From positions 62,001 through 126,000 of the forward strand of contig NZ_WQFE01000004.1 in NCBI RefSeq assembly GCF_013033965.1: DNA of 64,000 bases, given 5' to 3'. Positions within the stretch are counted from its first letter, which is position 1. The number at the start of each line of letters is the position of its first letter. The translations under genes were made by a program, and so were the position numbers. Below are positions 19,798-30,037 of this stretch, piece by piece. The notes below the pieces were generated by a model. It had not been told where the DNA came from and did no database searches. It saw only the letters and a program-made list of their open reading frames with translations. The DNA comes from Ruegeria atlantica (GTDB taxonomy: Bacteria > Pseudomonadota > Alphaproteobacteria > Rhodobacterales > Rhodobacteraceae).

Positions 19798-20496
19798 ATG
19801 CTGACCAAGAAGCAGTTGGATTTGTTGGAATTCATCCACAAACGCGTTCAGGCGGACGGTGTTCCGCCCAGTTTCGATGAGATGAAGGCCGCGCTGGATC
19901 TCAGATCCAAATCTGGCATCCACAGATTGATCACGGCATTAGAGGAACGCGGGTTCATCCGGCGTCTGGCGCACCGCGCACGGGCCATCGAAATCGTGAA
20001 ACTGCCGGAAAGCCTGGGAGGAGAGCCTACGGCAGCGTTCAAACCCCGTGTGATTGAGGGCGACAAGCCCTCTGGCCCCCGCCCCGCGAATTTTGAACCG
20101 GTCACGGTGGATGCCATGGAGCTGCCGGTAATGGGCCGCATCGCCGCTGGCGTTCCGATTGAGGCGATCAGCCATGTCTCGCACCGCGTCGCTGTACCCG
20201 GAACAATGATCTCCGGAAAAGGAGAGCACTACGCTTTGGAAGTACGCGGGGACTCGATGATTGATGCCGGGATCAACGATGGTGACGTGGTGGTGATCCG
20301 GGAAACCTCGGTTGCCGACAACGGGGACATTGTTGTCGCTCTTGTTGAAGATCAGGAAGCCACGCTGAAGCGGTTCTTCCGCCGAGGGCAAGCCATCGCT
20401 CTCGAGGCGGCGAACCCCGCCTACGAAACACGCGTCTTGCCGGAAGAAAAGGTCAAGGTGCAGGGTCGCCTGGTTGGACTGATCCGTAGCTACTGA
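19798..20496 (+). CDS. lexA: LexA repressor
   Basis: SOS repressor, 232 aa. The N-terminal winged-helix DNA-binding domain covers about residues 1-65. The C-terminal protease domain has the self-cleavage bond Ala117-Gly118 (GRIAAGVP), the nucleophile Ser153 (GDSMIDAGI) and the general base Lys191 (EATLKRFF). An alphaproteobacterial-type extended linker lies between them. The LexA box is directly upstream. The 3' end overlaps the convergent comEC gene by 7 bases. Confidence 0.97.
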   Translation: MLTKKQLDLLEFIHKRVQADGVPPSFDEMKAALDLRSKSGIHRLITALEERGFIRRLAHRARAIEIVKLPESLGGEPTAAFKPRVIEGDKPSGPRPANFEPVTVDAMELPVMGRIAAGVPIEAISHVSHRVAVPGTMISGKGEHYALEVRGDSMIDAGINDGDVVVIRETSVADNGDIVVALVEDQEATLKRFFRRGQAIALEAANPAYETRVLPEEKVKVQGRLVGLIRSY

Positions 20497-22535
20497 TTTT
20501 GCTTTGATTTCCGGTCCTCGGATGCGTTCGGGGACCAGAGCCTGTCGCCCATCGCCGCCTTGGTAGTGGTGATCTTGCCTTCTGACAGCGATAAGCTTCC
20601 CGTCGTCAGCAATCGTTTGGGATCGAATACGTCACAGTTTCCGGTGAGTTGCAGGGCGACGGCAGAAACAACGATCTGGTTCGCATTGCAATCACTGAAC
20701 TCGCGCGCGGCACGTTTGCCCGTGATGTGCAGCACCTCCTTACCTTGCCAGTCGTACCGCCGAATACCACCCGATCCTTGCGGCCATCGGCCGGCGGCGT
20801 GAACCTGATCCACACCGTCACCGTCGTTTTCCAGCCAGACGGTCGCAACAAAGCCGCTTCCCTTTTCCTTGCTCAGCGCTCGCCCTTGCTCAGTCATAAC
20901 GCCGACAAGACCGCCGTTATCCGCGACCAGTACATCGGGGCGGGTTCCCTGCCCCCACAGCATCAGCGCCGCGGCTATTGGTGCCACGCCAACCCATTTT
21001 GCCCGCCCTTGCCACAGCGCAAGCCACAGACCGCCAAGCGCAATCAGGGGCAGGACATAAAACGGCGGGCTGACAACATACCCCAACGCGCCGTCCAGCC
21101 CGGACACTTTTTGAGAAACCATCAGTATCCACTCTAGCCCCAGCCCCATAACCGTCAGTGGCACCACCTCAAGCCCAAAGGGCGCCAACAGTGCGGCAAC
21201 AACCGCCGAGGGGACAACAATCATTCCCATGACCGGAACCGAAAGCATGTTGGCCGGAAGGCCATAGTGGGACATCGTGTTAAAATGCGCGGCACCAATC
21301 GGTGCGGTCGCAAGCCCTGCGATGGCAGATGACATCAACAATCCTACAACAGGTTTCAGCCACTTTGGCCCTGGCATTGGCCCAACGTCGCGCAACGCTC
21401 CGAATACCGCCACCAGGGCTGTCGTAGCGGCAAATGACATTTGAAATCCCGGACTTAGCAAAGATTCAGGACGCAGGATCAGAACGATCAGTGCAGCGAC
21501 GGAAACGGCCCTGAGGGAAATCGCGCGTCTGTCGATCAGTATCGCCATCAGCATGACGCTGGCCATGACAAAGGCGCGCTCCGTGGCGACGTTGCCCCCG
21601 GACAGCAACAGGTAGATCGTAGCTGCGGCCAATGCACATATGGCCGCCAGCTTGCGCACGGGTACCCTGAGGGCTATCGGTGGAATGGTCAATAATGTAA
21701 GCCTGCACATCAGGTAGACGAACCCGGTGAGCAAACCCATGTGCAGGCCCGAAATCGCCAACAGATGTGCCAGGTTGGATGCGCGCAAGGATTTCAGAGT
21801 CTCTTGCCCCATTCCACTGCGATCACCGGTGGTGACGGCAGCTGCAAACCCGCCAATCTCGCCCGGCAGGATCGTGCGAACATGCTGGGATATCGCCATC
21901 CGCCACGCCGTTATGCGGATACCTTCGGACTGCGGGGGCGCGGCGATCAGCACCGGGACGCGGGTGTACCCCACGGCCCCCAGCCGTTGAAACCACGCGT
22001 GTCGTCGAAAATCGAACCCGCCCGGTTCGACCGGGCCTTGCGGGGGAGACAAGTGGGCGGTGGTCATGATCCTCTGGCCGGGCGACAGTGACCGCGCACC
22101 GCCGTGTAAGGAAAGTCGGACGCGCTGCGGTCGCTGGTTGCCCGGCACGTCCCCTATTCGCACCTGATCCAGCGTCACCCGCAACGCGTCCGACGCAGAG
22201 CGATCCATAGCAACGACCCGCCCCTCGACCGGGCCGTAGTAGCGCCATGACAAGACCGGCTCTGCCACCGCATGGGCGCGCGCGCCCGCCAGAATGAACC
22301 CGGCAGCGATCAGCGCCCCCCCTGTTGTCAACGCAGCCCATCCGGACGGCAGTTTGCGCGCCATCCCCAGGCAAATGGCAATCGCGGCAACAAGGCCAAC
22401 ATAAGCCTTCCAGTCCGGTTCGAACCGAAGACTGAAATACAGACCTATACCGACTGCCAGACACACCGGAGACCACTGAAACAAATACCCTGTCTGGTTC
22501 AGTAAAGCGGTCTCGACCCGTGCCAGAACACGCAT
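20490..22535 (-). CDS. comEC: ComEC/Rec2-family membrane protein
   Basis: 681 aa polytopic inner-membrane protein related to the DNA-uptake channel. N-terminal membrane helices are followed by an OB-like part ([22 protein letters not shown]...) and the competence domain with [20 protein letters not shown] and many helices (about 240-510). The last 150 residues correspond to the metallo-beta-lactamase-like domain but lack the HxHxDH motif, leaving only [16 protein letters not shown] and similar fragments. That degenerate tail is usual in this family of alphaproteobacteria as I recall. Whether the organism is competent cannot be told. Confidence 0.85.
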   Translation of the reverse strand: MRVLARVETALLNQTGYLFQWSPVCLAVGIGLYFSLRFEPDWKAYVGLVAAIAICLGMARKLPSGWAALTTGGALIAAGFILAGARAHAVAEPVLSWRYYGPVEGRVVAMDRSASDALRVTLDQVRIGDVPGNQRPQRVRLSLHGGARSLSPGQRIMTTAHLSPPQGPVEPGGFDFRRHAWFQRLGAVGYTRVPVLIAAPPQSEGIRITAWRMAISQHVRTILPGEIGGFAAAVTTGDRSGMGQETLKSLRASNLAHLLAISGLHMGLLTGFVYLMCRLTLLTIPPIALRVPVRKLAAICALAAATIYLLLSGGNVATERAFVMASVMLMAILIDRRAISLRAVSVAALIVLILRPESLLSPGFQMSFAATTALVAVFGALRDVGPMPGPKWLKPVVGLLMSSAIAGLATAPIGAAHFNTMSHYGLPANMLSVPVMGMIVVPSAVVAALLAPFGLEVVPLTVMGLGLEWILMVSQKVSGLDGALGYVVSPPFYVLPLIALGGLWLALWQGRAKWVGVAPIAAALMLWGQGTRPDVLVADNGGLVGVMTEQGRALSKEKGSGFVATVWLENDGDGVDQVHAAGRWPQGSGGIRRYDWQGKEVLHITGKRAAREFSDCNANQIVVSAVALQLTGNCDVFDPKRLLTTGSLSLSEGKITTTKAAMGDRLWSPNASEDRKSKQNQ

Positions 22536-22613
22536 GGTTGCCCCCGTCCTTCCGGCTCGTTAGACAGGCGCCAATCTATGCCCGACACGGTTACCAAAAG
22601 GTTAATCCACACA

Positions 22614-24014
22614 ATGTCCGATCAGGTCGTCACTCGTTTCGCTCCGTCCCCAACCGGCTTTCTGCATATCGGCGGGGCACGCACCGCACTGTTCAACTGG
22701 CTTTATGCCCGCGGACGTGGTGGCAAGTTCCTGTTGCGGATCGAAGACACCGACCGCGAGCGTTCGACCCCCGAGGCAACGGCTGCGATCCTGCAAGGCA
22801 TGGAGTGGCTGGGACTGGATCACGACGGCGATGTGATCAGTCAGTTCGACGGTGCCGCACGTCACGCCGAGGTAGCACATCAGTTGCTGGCCGAGGGCAA
22901 AGCGTACAAGTGCTTTTCAACGCAGGACGAGATTACAGCCTTCCGCGAACAAGCGCGGGCCGAAGGGAAATCGACCCTGTTTCGCAGTCCGTGGCGGGAT
23001 GCCGAAGAGTCCTCTTATCCAGACGCCCCATTCGCGATCCGCATCAAAGCGCCTCAGGATGGTACAACCGTGATCCGCGATCAGGTTCAGGGCGACGTCA
23101 CCATTCGCAACGATCAACTGGATGACATGATCCTGCTGCGTTCGGACGGAACTCCAGTCTACATGCTCGCGGTTGTAGTTGACGACCACGACATGGGTGT
23201 GACCCATGTGATCCGCGGCGACGACCACCTAAACAACGCGGCGCGACAGATGATGATCTATGAGGCGATGGGTTGGGACGTCCCGGTCTGGGCACACATC
23301 CCTTTGATCCATGGGCCAGACGGAAAAAAGCTGTCCAAACGCCACGGCGCTTTGGGTGCACAGGAATATCAGGCCATGGGCTATCCTGCCGCCGGTATGC
23401 GCAATTATCTGGCGCGCCTGGGCTGGAGCCATGGCGATGATGAATTCTTTACGGACGAACAGGCCAAGGAATGGTTCGATCTGGATGGAATCGGCAAAAG
23501 CCCGGCCCGTTTCGACCTGAAAAAGCTGGAAAATCTGTGTGGACAGCATATTGCAATCGCGGATGATGCTGCGCTGCGGCAAGAGATTGAAGCCTATCTG
23601 GCGGCGGCCAAATTACCTGACCTCACGGAAACACAATCTGGTGATCTTGAACGTGCGATGTATTGCCTCAAGGATCGCGCGCGCATGTTCCCGGAACTTC
23701 TTGAAAAGGCTCACTTTGTGCTGACGTCTCGCCCAATTCAGCCGGACGAAAAGGCCGTCAAGGCGCTCGCCTCAGTATCCGATGGTATACTGAATGAATT
23801 GACGCCGCACGTGCAAAATGCTAGCTGGACGCGAAACGAACTGGAGCAAACCCTAAATTCGTTTGCAGAAGCGAAAGAGGTTAAGTTCGGCAAACTGGCC
23901 GGTCCGTTGCGGGCCGTGTTGGCAGGTCGGGCAGTGACGCCTTCGGTTTTTGACATGATGCTTGTGCTGGGGAAGGAAGAAACCCTGGCCCGGCTTTCTG
24001 ACGCAGCGACGTAA
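22614..24014 (+). CDS. gltX: glutamyl-tRNA synthetase
   Basis: 466 aa class I aminoacyl-tRNA synthetase. The first signature is [24 protein letters not shown] and the second is [15 protein letters not shown], both intact. The start shown places the first signature right at the N-terminus, as in most GltX proteins; an ATG 36 bases upstream is possible. The enzyme may be discriminating or non-discriminating; organisms of this group use GatCAB, which cannot be judged here. It is divergent from comEC. Confidence 0.95.
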   Translation: MSDQVVTRFAPSPTGFLHIGGARTALFNWLYARGRGGKFLLRIEDTDRERSTPEATAAILQGMEWLGLDHDGDVISQFDGAARHAEVAHQLLAEGKAYKCFSTQDEITAFREQARAEGKSTLFRSPWRDAEESSYPDAPFAIRIKAPQDGTTVIRDQVQGDVTIRNDQLDDMILLRSDGTPVYMLAVVVDDHDMGVTHVIRGDDHLNNAARQMMIYEAMGWDVPVWAHIPLIHGPDGKKLSKRHGALGAQEYQAMGYPAAGMRNYLARLGWSHGDDEFFTDEQAKEWFDLDGIGKSPARFDLKKLENLCGQHIAIADDAALRQEIEAYLAAAKLPDLTETQSGDLERAMYCLKDRARMFPELLEKAHFVLTSRPIQPDEKAVKALASVSDGILNELTPHVQNASWTRNELEQTLNSFAEAKEVKFGKLAGPLRAVLAGRAVTPSVFDMMLVLGKEETLARLSDAAT

Positions 24015-24059
24015 ACCCAACCTTCATATTTGGGTAACGCTGCTCCGCTAACACCCGGA

Positions 24060-24077
24060 CTGCGCGCCCGCGCGCAG
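24060..24077. repeat. GC-rich palindrome upstream of gltA
   Basis: CTGCGCGC-CC-GCGCGCAG is a perfect inverted repeat 59 bases before the gltA start. It could be an operator or a structured 5' UTR element. It could also be chance in GC-rich DNA. Confidence 0.3.
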
Positions 24078-24135
24078 CCGTTGCCCGCAAGGTCGGACAG
24101 CGATCCGACATGCGTAAGAATGAGGAAGGGACACT

Positions 24136-25431
24136 ATGACCGACAGCAATAAATCAGCCACTCTGACAGTCCATGGTGAAACATACGAATTGCCAGTTTA
24201 TTCTCCGACCACTGGACCTGACGTCATCGACATCCGCAAGCTGTACAGCGATGCTGGCGTGTTCACTTACGACCCCGGTTTTACGTCGACCGCAAGCTGT
24301 GACAGCACCATCACTTATATTGACGGTGAAAAAGGCGAACTGCTGCACCGCGGTTATCCGATCGACCAACTGGCGGGAAAATCGCACTTCCTCGAAGTGT
24401 GCTATCTGCTGCTGTACGGAGAGTTGCCGCAAGCCAAAGACCTTGAGCAGTTCGAAACCACCATCACACGCCACACCATGCTGCACGAGCAGATGCAGTA
24501 TTTCTATCGCGGTTTCCGTCGGGATGCGCACCCGATGGCGATCATGGTGGGTGTCGTTGGCGCTATGTCGGCCTTCTATCATGACTCCACCGATGTTTCG
24601 GACCCGCATCAGCGCGAGGTTGCCTCGCACCGTCTGATCGCCAAGATGCCAACCATCGCGGCCTGGGCTTATAAGTATCACATCGGCCAGCCTTTCGTTT
24701 ACCCGCGCAACGATCTGGACTACGCGTCGAACTTCCTGCGTATGTGCTTTGCCGTGCCTGCAGAAGAATATGAGGTCAATCCGATCCTCAGCCGCGCGAT
24801 GGACCGGATTCTGACATTGCATGCGGACCACGAACAGAATGCTTCGACATCGACCGTGCGTCTGGCGTCATCCTCAGGCGCAAACCCGTTCGCGTGTATC
24901 GCGGCTGGTGTTGCTTGCCTTTGGGGCCCTGCTCATGGCGGTGCGAACCAAGCATGTTTGGAAATGCTGGAAGAGATCGGTTCCGTCGATCGCATTCCGG
25001 AGTACATCGACCGCGCCAAGGACAAGAGCGATCCGTTCCGCCTGATGGGCTTTGGCCACCGTGTCTACAAGAACTTCGACCCGCGCGCGACGGTTATGAA
25101 GCAATCGGCCGACGAAGTACTGGACCTGCTTGGCGTCGAGAACAATCCCAAGCTGCAGGTTGCCAAGGCACTGGAGAAGCAGGCGCTGGAAGATCCGTAT
25201 TTCGCCGAGAAGAAACTGTTCCCGAACGTGGACTTCTATTCTGGTATCATCCTCGAGGCGATGGGCTTCCCCACCTCGATGTTCACACCGATCTTCGCAC
25301 TGTCGCGCACCGTTGGCTGGGTCAGCCAGTGGAAGGAAATGATCGCCGATCCTCAGAACAAGATCGGTCGCCCGCGCCAGTTGTATCTGGGCGAAACGAC
25401 CCGCGATTACGTGGACATCGAAAACCGCTGA
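24136..25431 (+). CDS. gltA: citrate synthase (hexameric type)
   Basis: 431 aa, the length of type II (E. coli-like) citrate synthases. Condenses acetyl-CoA and oxaloacetate at the entry of the TCA cycle. Active-site regions are [31 protein letters not shown] and [15 protein letters not shown], with the late [13 protein letters not shown] block. A good GAGGAAGGGAC precedes the ATG and a strong terminator follows the stop, so it is a single-gene unit. Confidence 0.97.
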   Translation: MTDSNKSATLTVHGETYELPVYSPTTGPDVIDIRKLYSDAGVFTYDPGFTSTASCDSTITYIDGEKGELLHRGYPIDQLAGKSHFLEVCYLLLYGELPQAKDLEQFETTITRHTMLHEQMQYFYRGFRRDAHPMAIMVGVVGAMSAFYHDSTDVSDPHQREVASHRLIAKMPTIAAWAYKYHIGQPFVYPRNDLDYASNFLRMCFAVPAEEYEVNPILSRAMDRILTLHADHEQNASTSTVRLASSSGANPFACIAAGVACLWGPAHGGANQACLEMLEEIGSVDRIPEYIDRAKDKSDPFRLMGFGHRVYKNFDPRATVMKQSADEVLDLLGVENNPKLQVAKALEKQALEDPYFAEKKLFPNVDFYSGIILEAMGFPTSMFTPIFALSRTVGWVSQWKEMIADPQNKIGRPRQLYLGETTRDYVDIENR

Positions 25432-25450
25432 TTGCCGGTTACAAATTCGA

Positions 25451-25481
25451 AACGCCTCGGACCTCTGTCCGGGGCGTTTTT
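25451..25481 (+). terminator. Rho-independent terminator after gltA
   Basis: AACGCC-t-CGGAC pairs with GTCCG-g-GGCGTT around a CTCT loop and is followed by TTTTT, 20 bases after the gltA stop. It also lies beyond the end of the convergent radical SAM gene. Confidence 0.9.
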
Positions 25482-25485
25482 CGTT

Positions 25486-26550
25486 TCAGAAAAGGGTCAA
25501 TTGGTCCCCCGCCTGCGCTGGCCTGGAAAACAGGTCACATCGTAGTGGCGATGTCTTTGTGGCCAACCCCAAACGTTTGACTGCCAATGCAAACCGCTTG
25601 GCAACTATCCCTGCATACTCGCCCTCACCCCGCATGCGGTGCCCCCAGCGCGGGTCATAGTCACGACCGCCGTGCATCTCGCGGAGCTTGGACATGACCT
25701 TCTCCGCCCGCGCCGGTTCATGCTGCTGCAACCAGGCTTGCCACAACTCCGAAACTTCACGTGGAAGGCGCAGCATGATCCAGCTTGCCGCATCTGCACC
25801 GGCAGCGGCCCCGGCTTCCAGCAAGGATTCCAACTCGTGATCTGTCAGCCCCGGTACTAGCGGCGATGTCATGACGCGCACCGGCACGCCCGCATCGGTC
25901 AGTCGCCGGATCGTCGCCAGCCGTCGCAACGGCGATGGCGCGCGCGGTTCCATCCGCCGGGACAGGTCCGGGTCCAAAGTGGTCAACGAAATGCCGACCC
26001 GAACAAGTCCAAGCTGCGCCATTGGGGCAAGGATATCCAAGTCCCGCTCGATCATCGCGCCTTTGGTAACGATCGCGACAGGGTGCTGGAACTGCTGCAG
26101 GACCTGTAAACATTCCCTTGTGATGCGATGTCCTTTTTCGATCGGCTGATAAGGGTCGGTGTTTGTCCCCATCGCAATGGTCGCAACTTTGTACCGCGCC
26201 GAGGACAGTTCTTTCCTCAGAACCTCTGCCGCGTTAGGACGAGCGATCAATCGGGTTTCAAAATCCAACCCCGGCGACATCCCCAAGTAGGCATGTGTCG
26301 GACGAGCAAAACAGTACACGCAGCCATGCTCGCACCCCCGGTACGGGTTGATCGAGCGATCGAACGGCAGATCGGGCGATCGGTTGTAAGTGATTATGCT
26401 GCGCGCGACCTCCTCCCGAACCTCGGTTCTGAGCGTCGGAAGCTCCTCTTCTATCTCCCAGCCATCATCGCAGGATTCGGTTGCAAAACGTTCGAATCTG
26501 CCTGTTTCATTGCTGGCCGCACCTCGAGCCTTTATGTTGACTACAGGCAT
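25486..26550 (-). CDS. radical SAM protein of the PA0069 / SplB-like family
   Basis: 354 aa. The cluster-binding triad is Cys73, Cys77 and Cys80 in PYRGCEHGCVYCFARP, followed by the SAM-fold strands AIVTKGAMIERDLDIL and VRVGISLTTLDPDLSRRMEPRAP. The family is conserved in proteobacteria and resembles spore photoproduct lyase, but its substrate is unknown. ATG was chosen at MPVVNIKARG, which begins the conserved N-terminus; the frame is open further upstream without a good start. It is divergent from the corrinoid protein gene across about 300 bp. Confidence 0.88.
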   Translation of the reverse strand: MPVVNIKARGAASNETGRFERFATESCDDGWEIEEELPTLRTEVREEVARSIITYNRSPDLPFDRSINPYRGCEHGCVYCFARPTHAYLGMSPGLDFETRLIARPNAAEVLRKELSSARYKVATIAMGTNTDPYQPIEKGHRITRECLQVLQQFQHPVAIVTKGAMIERDLDILAPMAQLGLVRVGISLTTLDPDLSRRMEPRAPSPLRRLATIRRLTDAGVPVRVMTSPLVPGLTDHELESLLEAGAAAGADAASWIMLRLPREVSELWQAWLQQHEPARAEKVMSKLREMHGGRDYDPRWGHRMRGEGEYAGIVAKRFALAVKRLGLATKTSPLRCDLFSRPAQAGDQLTLF

Positions 26551-26850
26551 ATTTGTTCCCGTTATGTTCCGCTCATCTATTGATAAACACCGAAGCGCCA
26601 TTCGGCAAGAAGAACCGCGTACGCCGCTGTCGTATCCCAGAGCCCTGCCCGCCTGGTTTTTCCTTCGGTTGTGAACAGATTGCAGGATGTTGTTGCAGAA
26701 AATTCCATCGTGATCGCAATTAATTTGACGTATAGGTCGGTCTCGGAACCGCCGAGGTCGCAATCGTCACAGTCTAACTGCGACGAAATGGCCAAAACGG
26801 AAAAAATGCCACCACGGGCCGATGGCCCGCCCAGCACAGGGAAATACCCC
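26551..26850. other. 300-bp divergent promoter region, radical SAM / corrinoid genes
   Basis: This must carry both promoters. Frames run through part of it on both strands, but no segment resembles a protein. It is more AT-rich around 26690-26740 (AATTAATTTGACGTATAGG), which may be a promoter for the rightward gene. I see no cobalamin riboswitch. Confidence 0.45.
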
Positions 26851-27549
26851 ATGTCCGATGAAGAAGACATCGTCCTGTCCGAACTCAACGACGACGAACT
26901 TGTCGAACAGATGTTCGACGATCTTTATGACGGCCTGAAAGAAGAGATCGAAGAAGGTGTGAACATCCTGCTGGAACGCGGATGGACACCCTATGACATC
27001 CTGACCAAGGCTCTGGTCGGTGGCATGACCATCGTGGGCCACGACTTCCGCGACGGCATCCTGTTCGTTCCCGAAGTTCTGCTGGCCGCGAACGCGATGA
27101 AGGGTGGCATGCACATCCTGAAACCGCTGCTGGCCGAAACCGGGGCGCCGCGCGTTGGCAAGATGGTGATCGGCACCGTGAAGGGTGATATCCACGATAT
27201 CGGCAAAAACCTGGTGTCGATGATGATGGAGGGTGCCGGTTTTGAAGTCGTGGATATCGGCATCAACAACCCGGTTGAAAACTACCTGGAAGCGCTGGAA
27301 ACCGAACAGCCGGACATCTTAGGCATGTCGGCCCTGCTGACCACAACGATGCCTTACATGAAAGTGGTCATCGACACGCTGGTCGAACAAGGGCTGCGCG
27401 AGGATTACATCGTACTGGTCGGCGGCGCCCCTCTGAACGAGGAATTCGGCAAGGCCATCGGCGCAGACGCCTATTGCCGCGATGCGGCCGTAGCAGTGGA
27501 AACCGCAAAAGATTTTGTATCTCGCAAGCACAACCAACTTGCTGGATAA
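26851..27549 (+). CDS. corrinoid (B12-binding) methyltransferase partner protein
   Basis: 232 aa, like MtbC/MtgC-type corrinoid proteins. An N-terminal helical cap domain (about 10-95, with LVGGMTIVG...FVPEVLLAANAMKGGM) precedes a Rossmann-like B12 domain. The cobalt-ligating motif D-x-H-x-x-G is Asp113-Ile-His115-Asp-Ile-Gly118, followed by the GMSALLTTTMPYMK and VLVGGAPLNEEFGKAIGADAYCRDA segments. Such proteins carry a methyl group between a substrate methyltransferase and a folate or thiol acceptor. No methyltransferase is encoded nearby, so the substrate (a methylamine, betaine or methoxy compound) is open. ATG at MSDEED fits the family; an in-frame ATG 63 bases upstream would add an unconserved piece. 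Confidence 0.9.
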   Translation: MSDEEDIVLSELNDDELVEQMFDDLYDGLKEEIEEGVNILLERGWTPYDILTKALVGGMTIVGHDFRDGILFVPEVLLAANAMKGGMHILKPLLAETGAPRVGKMVIGTVKGDIHDIGKNLVSMMMEGAGFEVVDIGINNPVENYLEALETEQPDILGMSALLTTTMPYMKVVIDTLVEQGLREDYIVLVGGAPLNEEFGKAIGADAYCRDAAVAVETAKDFVSRKHNQLAG

Positions 27550-27573
27550 TCCTGCTCACAGGGAAATGATCAG

Positions 27574-27601
27574 GGCCGCCCTTTCGAGGGCGGCCTTTTT
27601 T
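27574..27601 (+). terminator. Rho-independent terminator after the corrinoid gene
   Basis: GGCCGCCCT pairs with AGGGCGGCC around a TTCG loop and is followed by TTTTTT. It separates the corrinoid gene from the Hint-domain gene, so these are not one simple operon. Confidence 0.92.
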
Positions 27602-27605
27602 CTTT

Positions 27606-27624
27606 AACTGCTTGATAAGCAGTT
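27606..27624. promoter_or_regulatory. inverted repeat upstream of the Hint-domain gene
   Basis: AACTGCTT-GAT-AAGCAGTT has perfect 8-bp arms and lies about 80 bases before the ATG. Just downstream, GTTGTTA is repeated at 27663 and 27677 (14-bp spacing) and TTTAGGGT at 27623 and 27693. These could be regulator sites for a separately controlled gene. Confidence 0.35.
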
Positions 27625-27705
27625 TAGGGTTGAATACCTGTCAATTGTGATAGTGCGAATCTGTTGTTACGCACTTGTTGTTAACGAGTACATTTAGGGT
27701 GTGTT

Positions 27706-28740
27706 ATGCCTAGAACGTTTAATGCCATTTTTCTTGGCGTTCTTCCGACTCTTGACCCGACTGAGGGCAACAATACCGTAGAAAACGCAGGCGCAATTGT
27801 CGGGCAAACCTTCGGTGGACCCGGCGCTCCACTTCTGAACAATGCAGTTGAATGGGCGGCTATCGGAAATCCCGGTCAAACCTACGAAAACGATGCTACA
27901 GTAGACCGAGATTTCTTTTCAATTGACGGCCAACAAACCGAATTCGATGCTGCCGTCGAATACAACGCCACTATTACATATGTCGACGGCACCACAGCCA
28001 ACATAACGGCTGTCATTGCCCAAGATACAGACGGCAATACCTTCTTGGTGCCTGAGTTATCAAACAATTCGGACCAGGCCGCGTTAGAAGAGCAAGGGAT
28101 CAGATCCCTCACATTAAACAGCGTCAGAACCGACGACGCATCGGGATTGCGCTCGAACCGGCAAGAGTGGGAAATCGCCAGATGTTTCACGACCGGCACT
28201 TTGATCAAGACCGAGCACGGTCTGGTCGAGGTCGAGAATCTGCGCGTGGGTGACAGAATACCGACGCTGGATCATGGATTGCAATCACTACGCTGGATCG
28301 GGTCGCAAACCGCGCGTGCCTCGGGGGTGTTTGCGCCTGTGCTGATTAAGGCCGGCGCGATGGGAAACAATCGCGACCTTTTGGTCTCGCAACAGCACAG
28401 GATGCTGATCAGCGATTGGCGGGTCGAACTGCATACGGGCCACGCCGAAGTGCTGGCGCCTGCCAAGCACTTGATAAACGGCCGCGATATCGTGATGCGG
28501 CCCGGCGGTCTTGTAACCTATTATCACCTGATGTTCGATCAGCATGAACTGATTTGGGGCGAAGGTTGCCTGAGCGAAAGCTTCCACCCCGGCATTCAGG
28601 CATGGAACAGCTTTGAGGATGCCACGCGACAAGAGATTCTGTCGCTGTTTCCCGAACTGGCAAATCACGGGATCTCGGCCTACGGCCCTCCTGCCCGCCC
28701 CTCGCTTCAATCCTTTGAAACACGTGCGTCGGTGGCCTGA
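27706..28740 (+). CDS. Hint-domain (hedgehog/intein fold) protein
   Basis: 344 aa. The N-terminal 155 residues are acidic, Asn/Thr-rich and unlike the neighbours, perhaps a secreted or surface module; there is no classical signal peptide. The C-terminal part is a Hint domain starting at Cys160 (ARCFTTGTLIKTEHGLVEVENLRVGDRI), with LRWIGSQ, LLVSQQHRMLI and the late IWGEGCLSESFHPG block. This form is frequent in Rhodobacteraceae, often on secreted proteins. Self-cleavage is possible because the first cysteine and the block-B-like QQH are present, but there is no extein after it. The upstream region and first half are clearly more AT-rich than the neighbours. Function unknown. Confidence 0.85.
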   Translation: MPRTFNAIFLGVLPTLDPTEGNNTVENAGAIVGQTFGGPGAPLLNNAVEWAAIGNPGQTYENDATVDRDFFSIDGQQTEFDAAVEYNATITYVDGTTANITAVIAQDTDGNTFLVPELSNNSDQAALEEQGIRSLTLNSVRTDDASGLRSNRQEWEIARCFTTGTLIKTEHGLVEVENLRVGDRIPTLDHGLQSLRWIGSQTARASGVFAPVLIKAGAMGNNRDLLVSQQHRMLISDWRVELHTGHAEVLAPAKHLINGRDIVMRPGGLVTYYHLMFDQHELIWGEGCLSESFHPGIQAWNSFEDATRQEILSLFPELANHGISAYGPPARPSLQSFETRASVA

Positions 28741-28815
28741 CACGGGATGTCGGAAGCGGGCTTGCCTTGATCCGGCATTCATCCTTTGATGCTGTAATCC
28801 TTCAGGGAATTAGCC

Positions 28816-29484
28816 ATGCAGCAGAACAGCACACCGGATGACACAAGCCTGACGACACAAGGCTATACCGAGAATGATCGGCAAGGCGGCATACTGCTAT
28901 TGGCCTGCGGTGCGCTGGCGCGTGAAATCCTGCACCTTAAAAAGCGCAACGGTTGGGATCACATGACCCTGACCTGCCTGCCCGCCATACTTCACGTATA
29001 CCCCGAACGGATTACGCAGGCCGTCGAAGAAGCCGTTGCTAAGCATCGCGGCAACTTTGACCAGATTTTCGTCGTCTATGCCGATTGTGGCACCGGAGGC
29101 CTGTTACAAAAGGCCTGCGAAGAGATGGGCGTTGAGATGATCAAAGGCCCGCACTGCTATTCCTTTTTCGAAGGGAATCAGGCTTTTGAAGATCACGGCG
29201 ATGATGAAACGACGGCTTTCTACCTGACGGATTTTCTGGCCCGTCAGTTTGATGCCTTTGTGTGGAAGCCGCTGGGCCTGGATCGCCATCCTCAGCTACG
29301 GGACATGTATTTCGGGAACTATACCAAGCTTGTGTATCAAGCCCAGACGAACGACCCGGACCTGACGGCACGCGCCCAGGAATGCGCCGAACGGATGGGA
29401 TTGACATTTGAACGCCGCTTCACCGGCTATGGCGACCTGGAAACGACCCTCACCGAGTGGTCCGCCCGCAAGCCGACCGCCTGA
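28816..29484 (+). CDS. DUF1638 protein
   Basis: 222 aa soluble protein. It starts after a variable, polar 25 residues with GGILLLACGALAREILHLKK and includes LTCLPAILHVYPERI, VVYADCGTGGLLQKACEEMGVEMIKGPHCYSFFEG and FYLTDFLARQFDAFVWKPLGLDRHP. DUF1638 proteins are typically encoded beside corrinoid methyltransferase genes in bacteria and methanogens, which matches the corrinoid gene 1.3 kb upstream. Conserved Cys, His and Asp residues suggest metal or cofactor binding, but no role is proven. Confidence 0.85.
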   Translation: MQQNSTPDDTSLTTQGYTENDRQGGILLLACGALAREILHLKKRNGWDHMTLTCLPAILHVYPERITQAVEEAVAKHRGNFDQIFVVYADCGTGGLLQKACEEMGVEMIKGPHCYSFFEGNQAFEDHGDDETTAFYLTDFLARQFDAFVWKPLGLDRHPQLRDMYFGNYTKLVYQAQTNDPDLTARAQECAERMGLTFERRFTGYGDLETTLTEWSARKPTA

Positions 29485-29487
29485 TCG

Positions 29488-29898
29488 TCAGGCGTTCTCT
29501 TGCGCGACCTCGCGGATACGCTCGATCATCGAGCGCAAACCATTGGACCGTTGTGCGGACAAGTGGTCATTCAACCCAAGACGCGCCAATTCGCCACCGG
29601 CATCGACCTTTGGTACTTCGGCTACGGGCAGCCCATTATACAAAGACCGCAGCACTGCAATCAAACCGCGCACGATCAGCGCGTCGCTGTCGCCGTCAAA
29701 CCGGAATACACCGCCCTCGATCATGGGGTGCAGCCACACCTGACTGGCGCAGCCGTGCACCTTGGTGGCCGGCACTTTGAACGCGTCATCCAGCGGTTCC
29801 ATCGCCTTGCCCTGATCAATGACGTGGCGATACCGGTCTTCCCAGTCATCCAGAAACTCGAAATCTTCGACGATTTCCTCAAAGGCAGGCGTTGCCAT
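29488..29898 (-). CDS. sufE: SufE-type sulfur acceptor
   Basis: 136 aa. SufE takes persulfide sulfur from the cysteine desulfurase SufS and passes it to the SufBCD scaffold for iron-sulfur cluster assembly. The acceptor cysteine is Cys50 in VHGCASQVWL; the late LGLNDHLSAQRSNGLRSMIERI is characteristic. The ATG was chosen at MATPAFEEIV, giving the family length. No other suf gene is in the window. It converges on the DUF1638 gene with a 3-base gap. Confidence 0.92.
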   Translation of the reverse strand: MATPAFEEIVEDFEFLDDWEDRYRHVIDQGKAMEPLDDAFKVPATKVHGCASQVWLHPMIEGGVFRFDGDSDALIVRGLIAVLRSLYNGLPVAEVPKVDAGGELARLGLNDHLSAQRSNGLRSMIERIREVAQENA

Positions 29899-30037
29899 TT
29901 TACGGCGATCCTCTTCGTTACGTTCACATTTGTGACCTATGCCTCTGTTGGGCACCTGTCCAGCCCCGCTGTGGGTTTTCAATCTATGGAATTTGCGATA
30001 ACCCATTGCTGAAAATACTTCTCTGGGCATTGGGACC

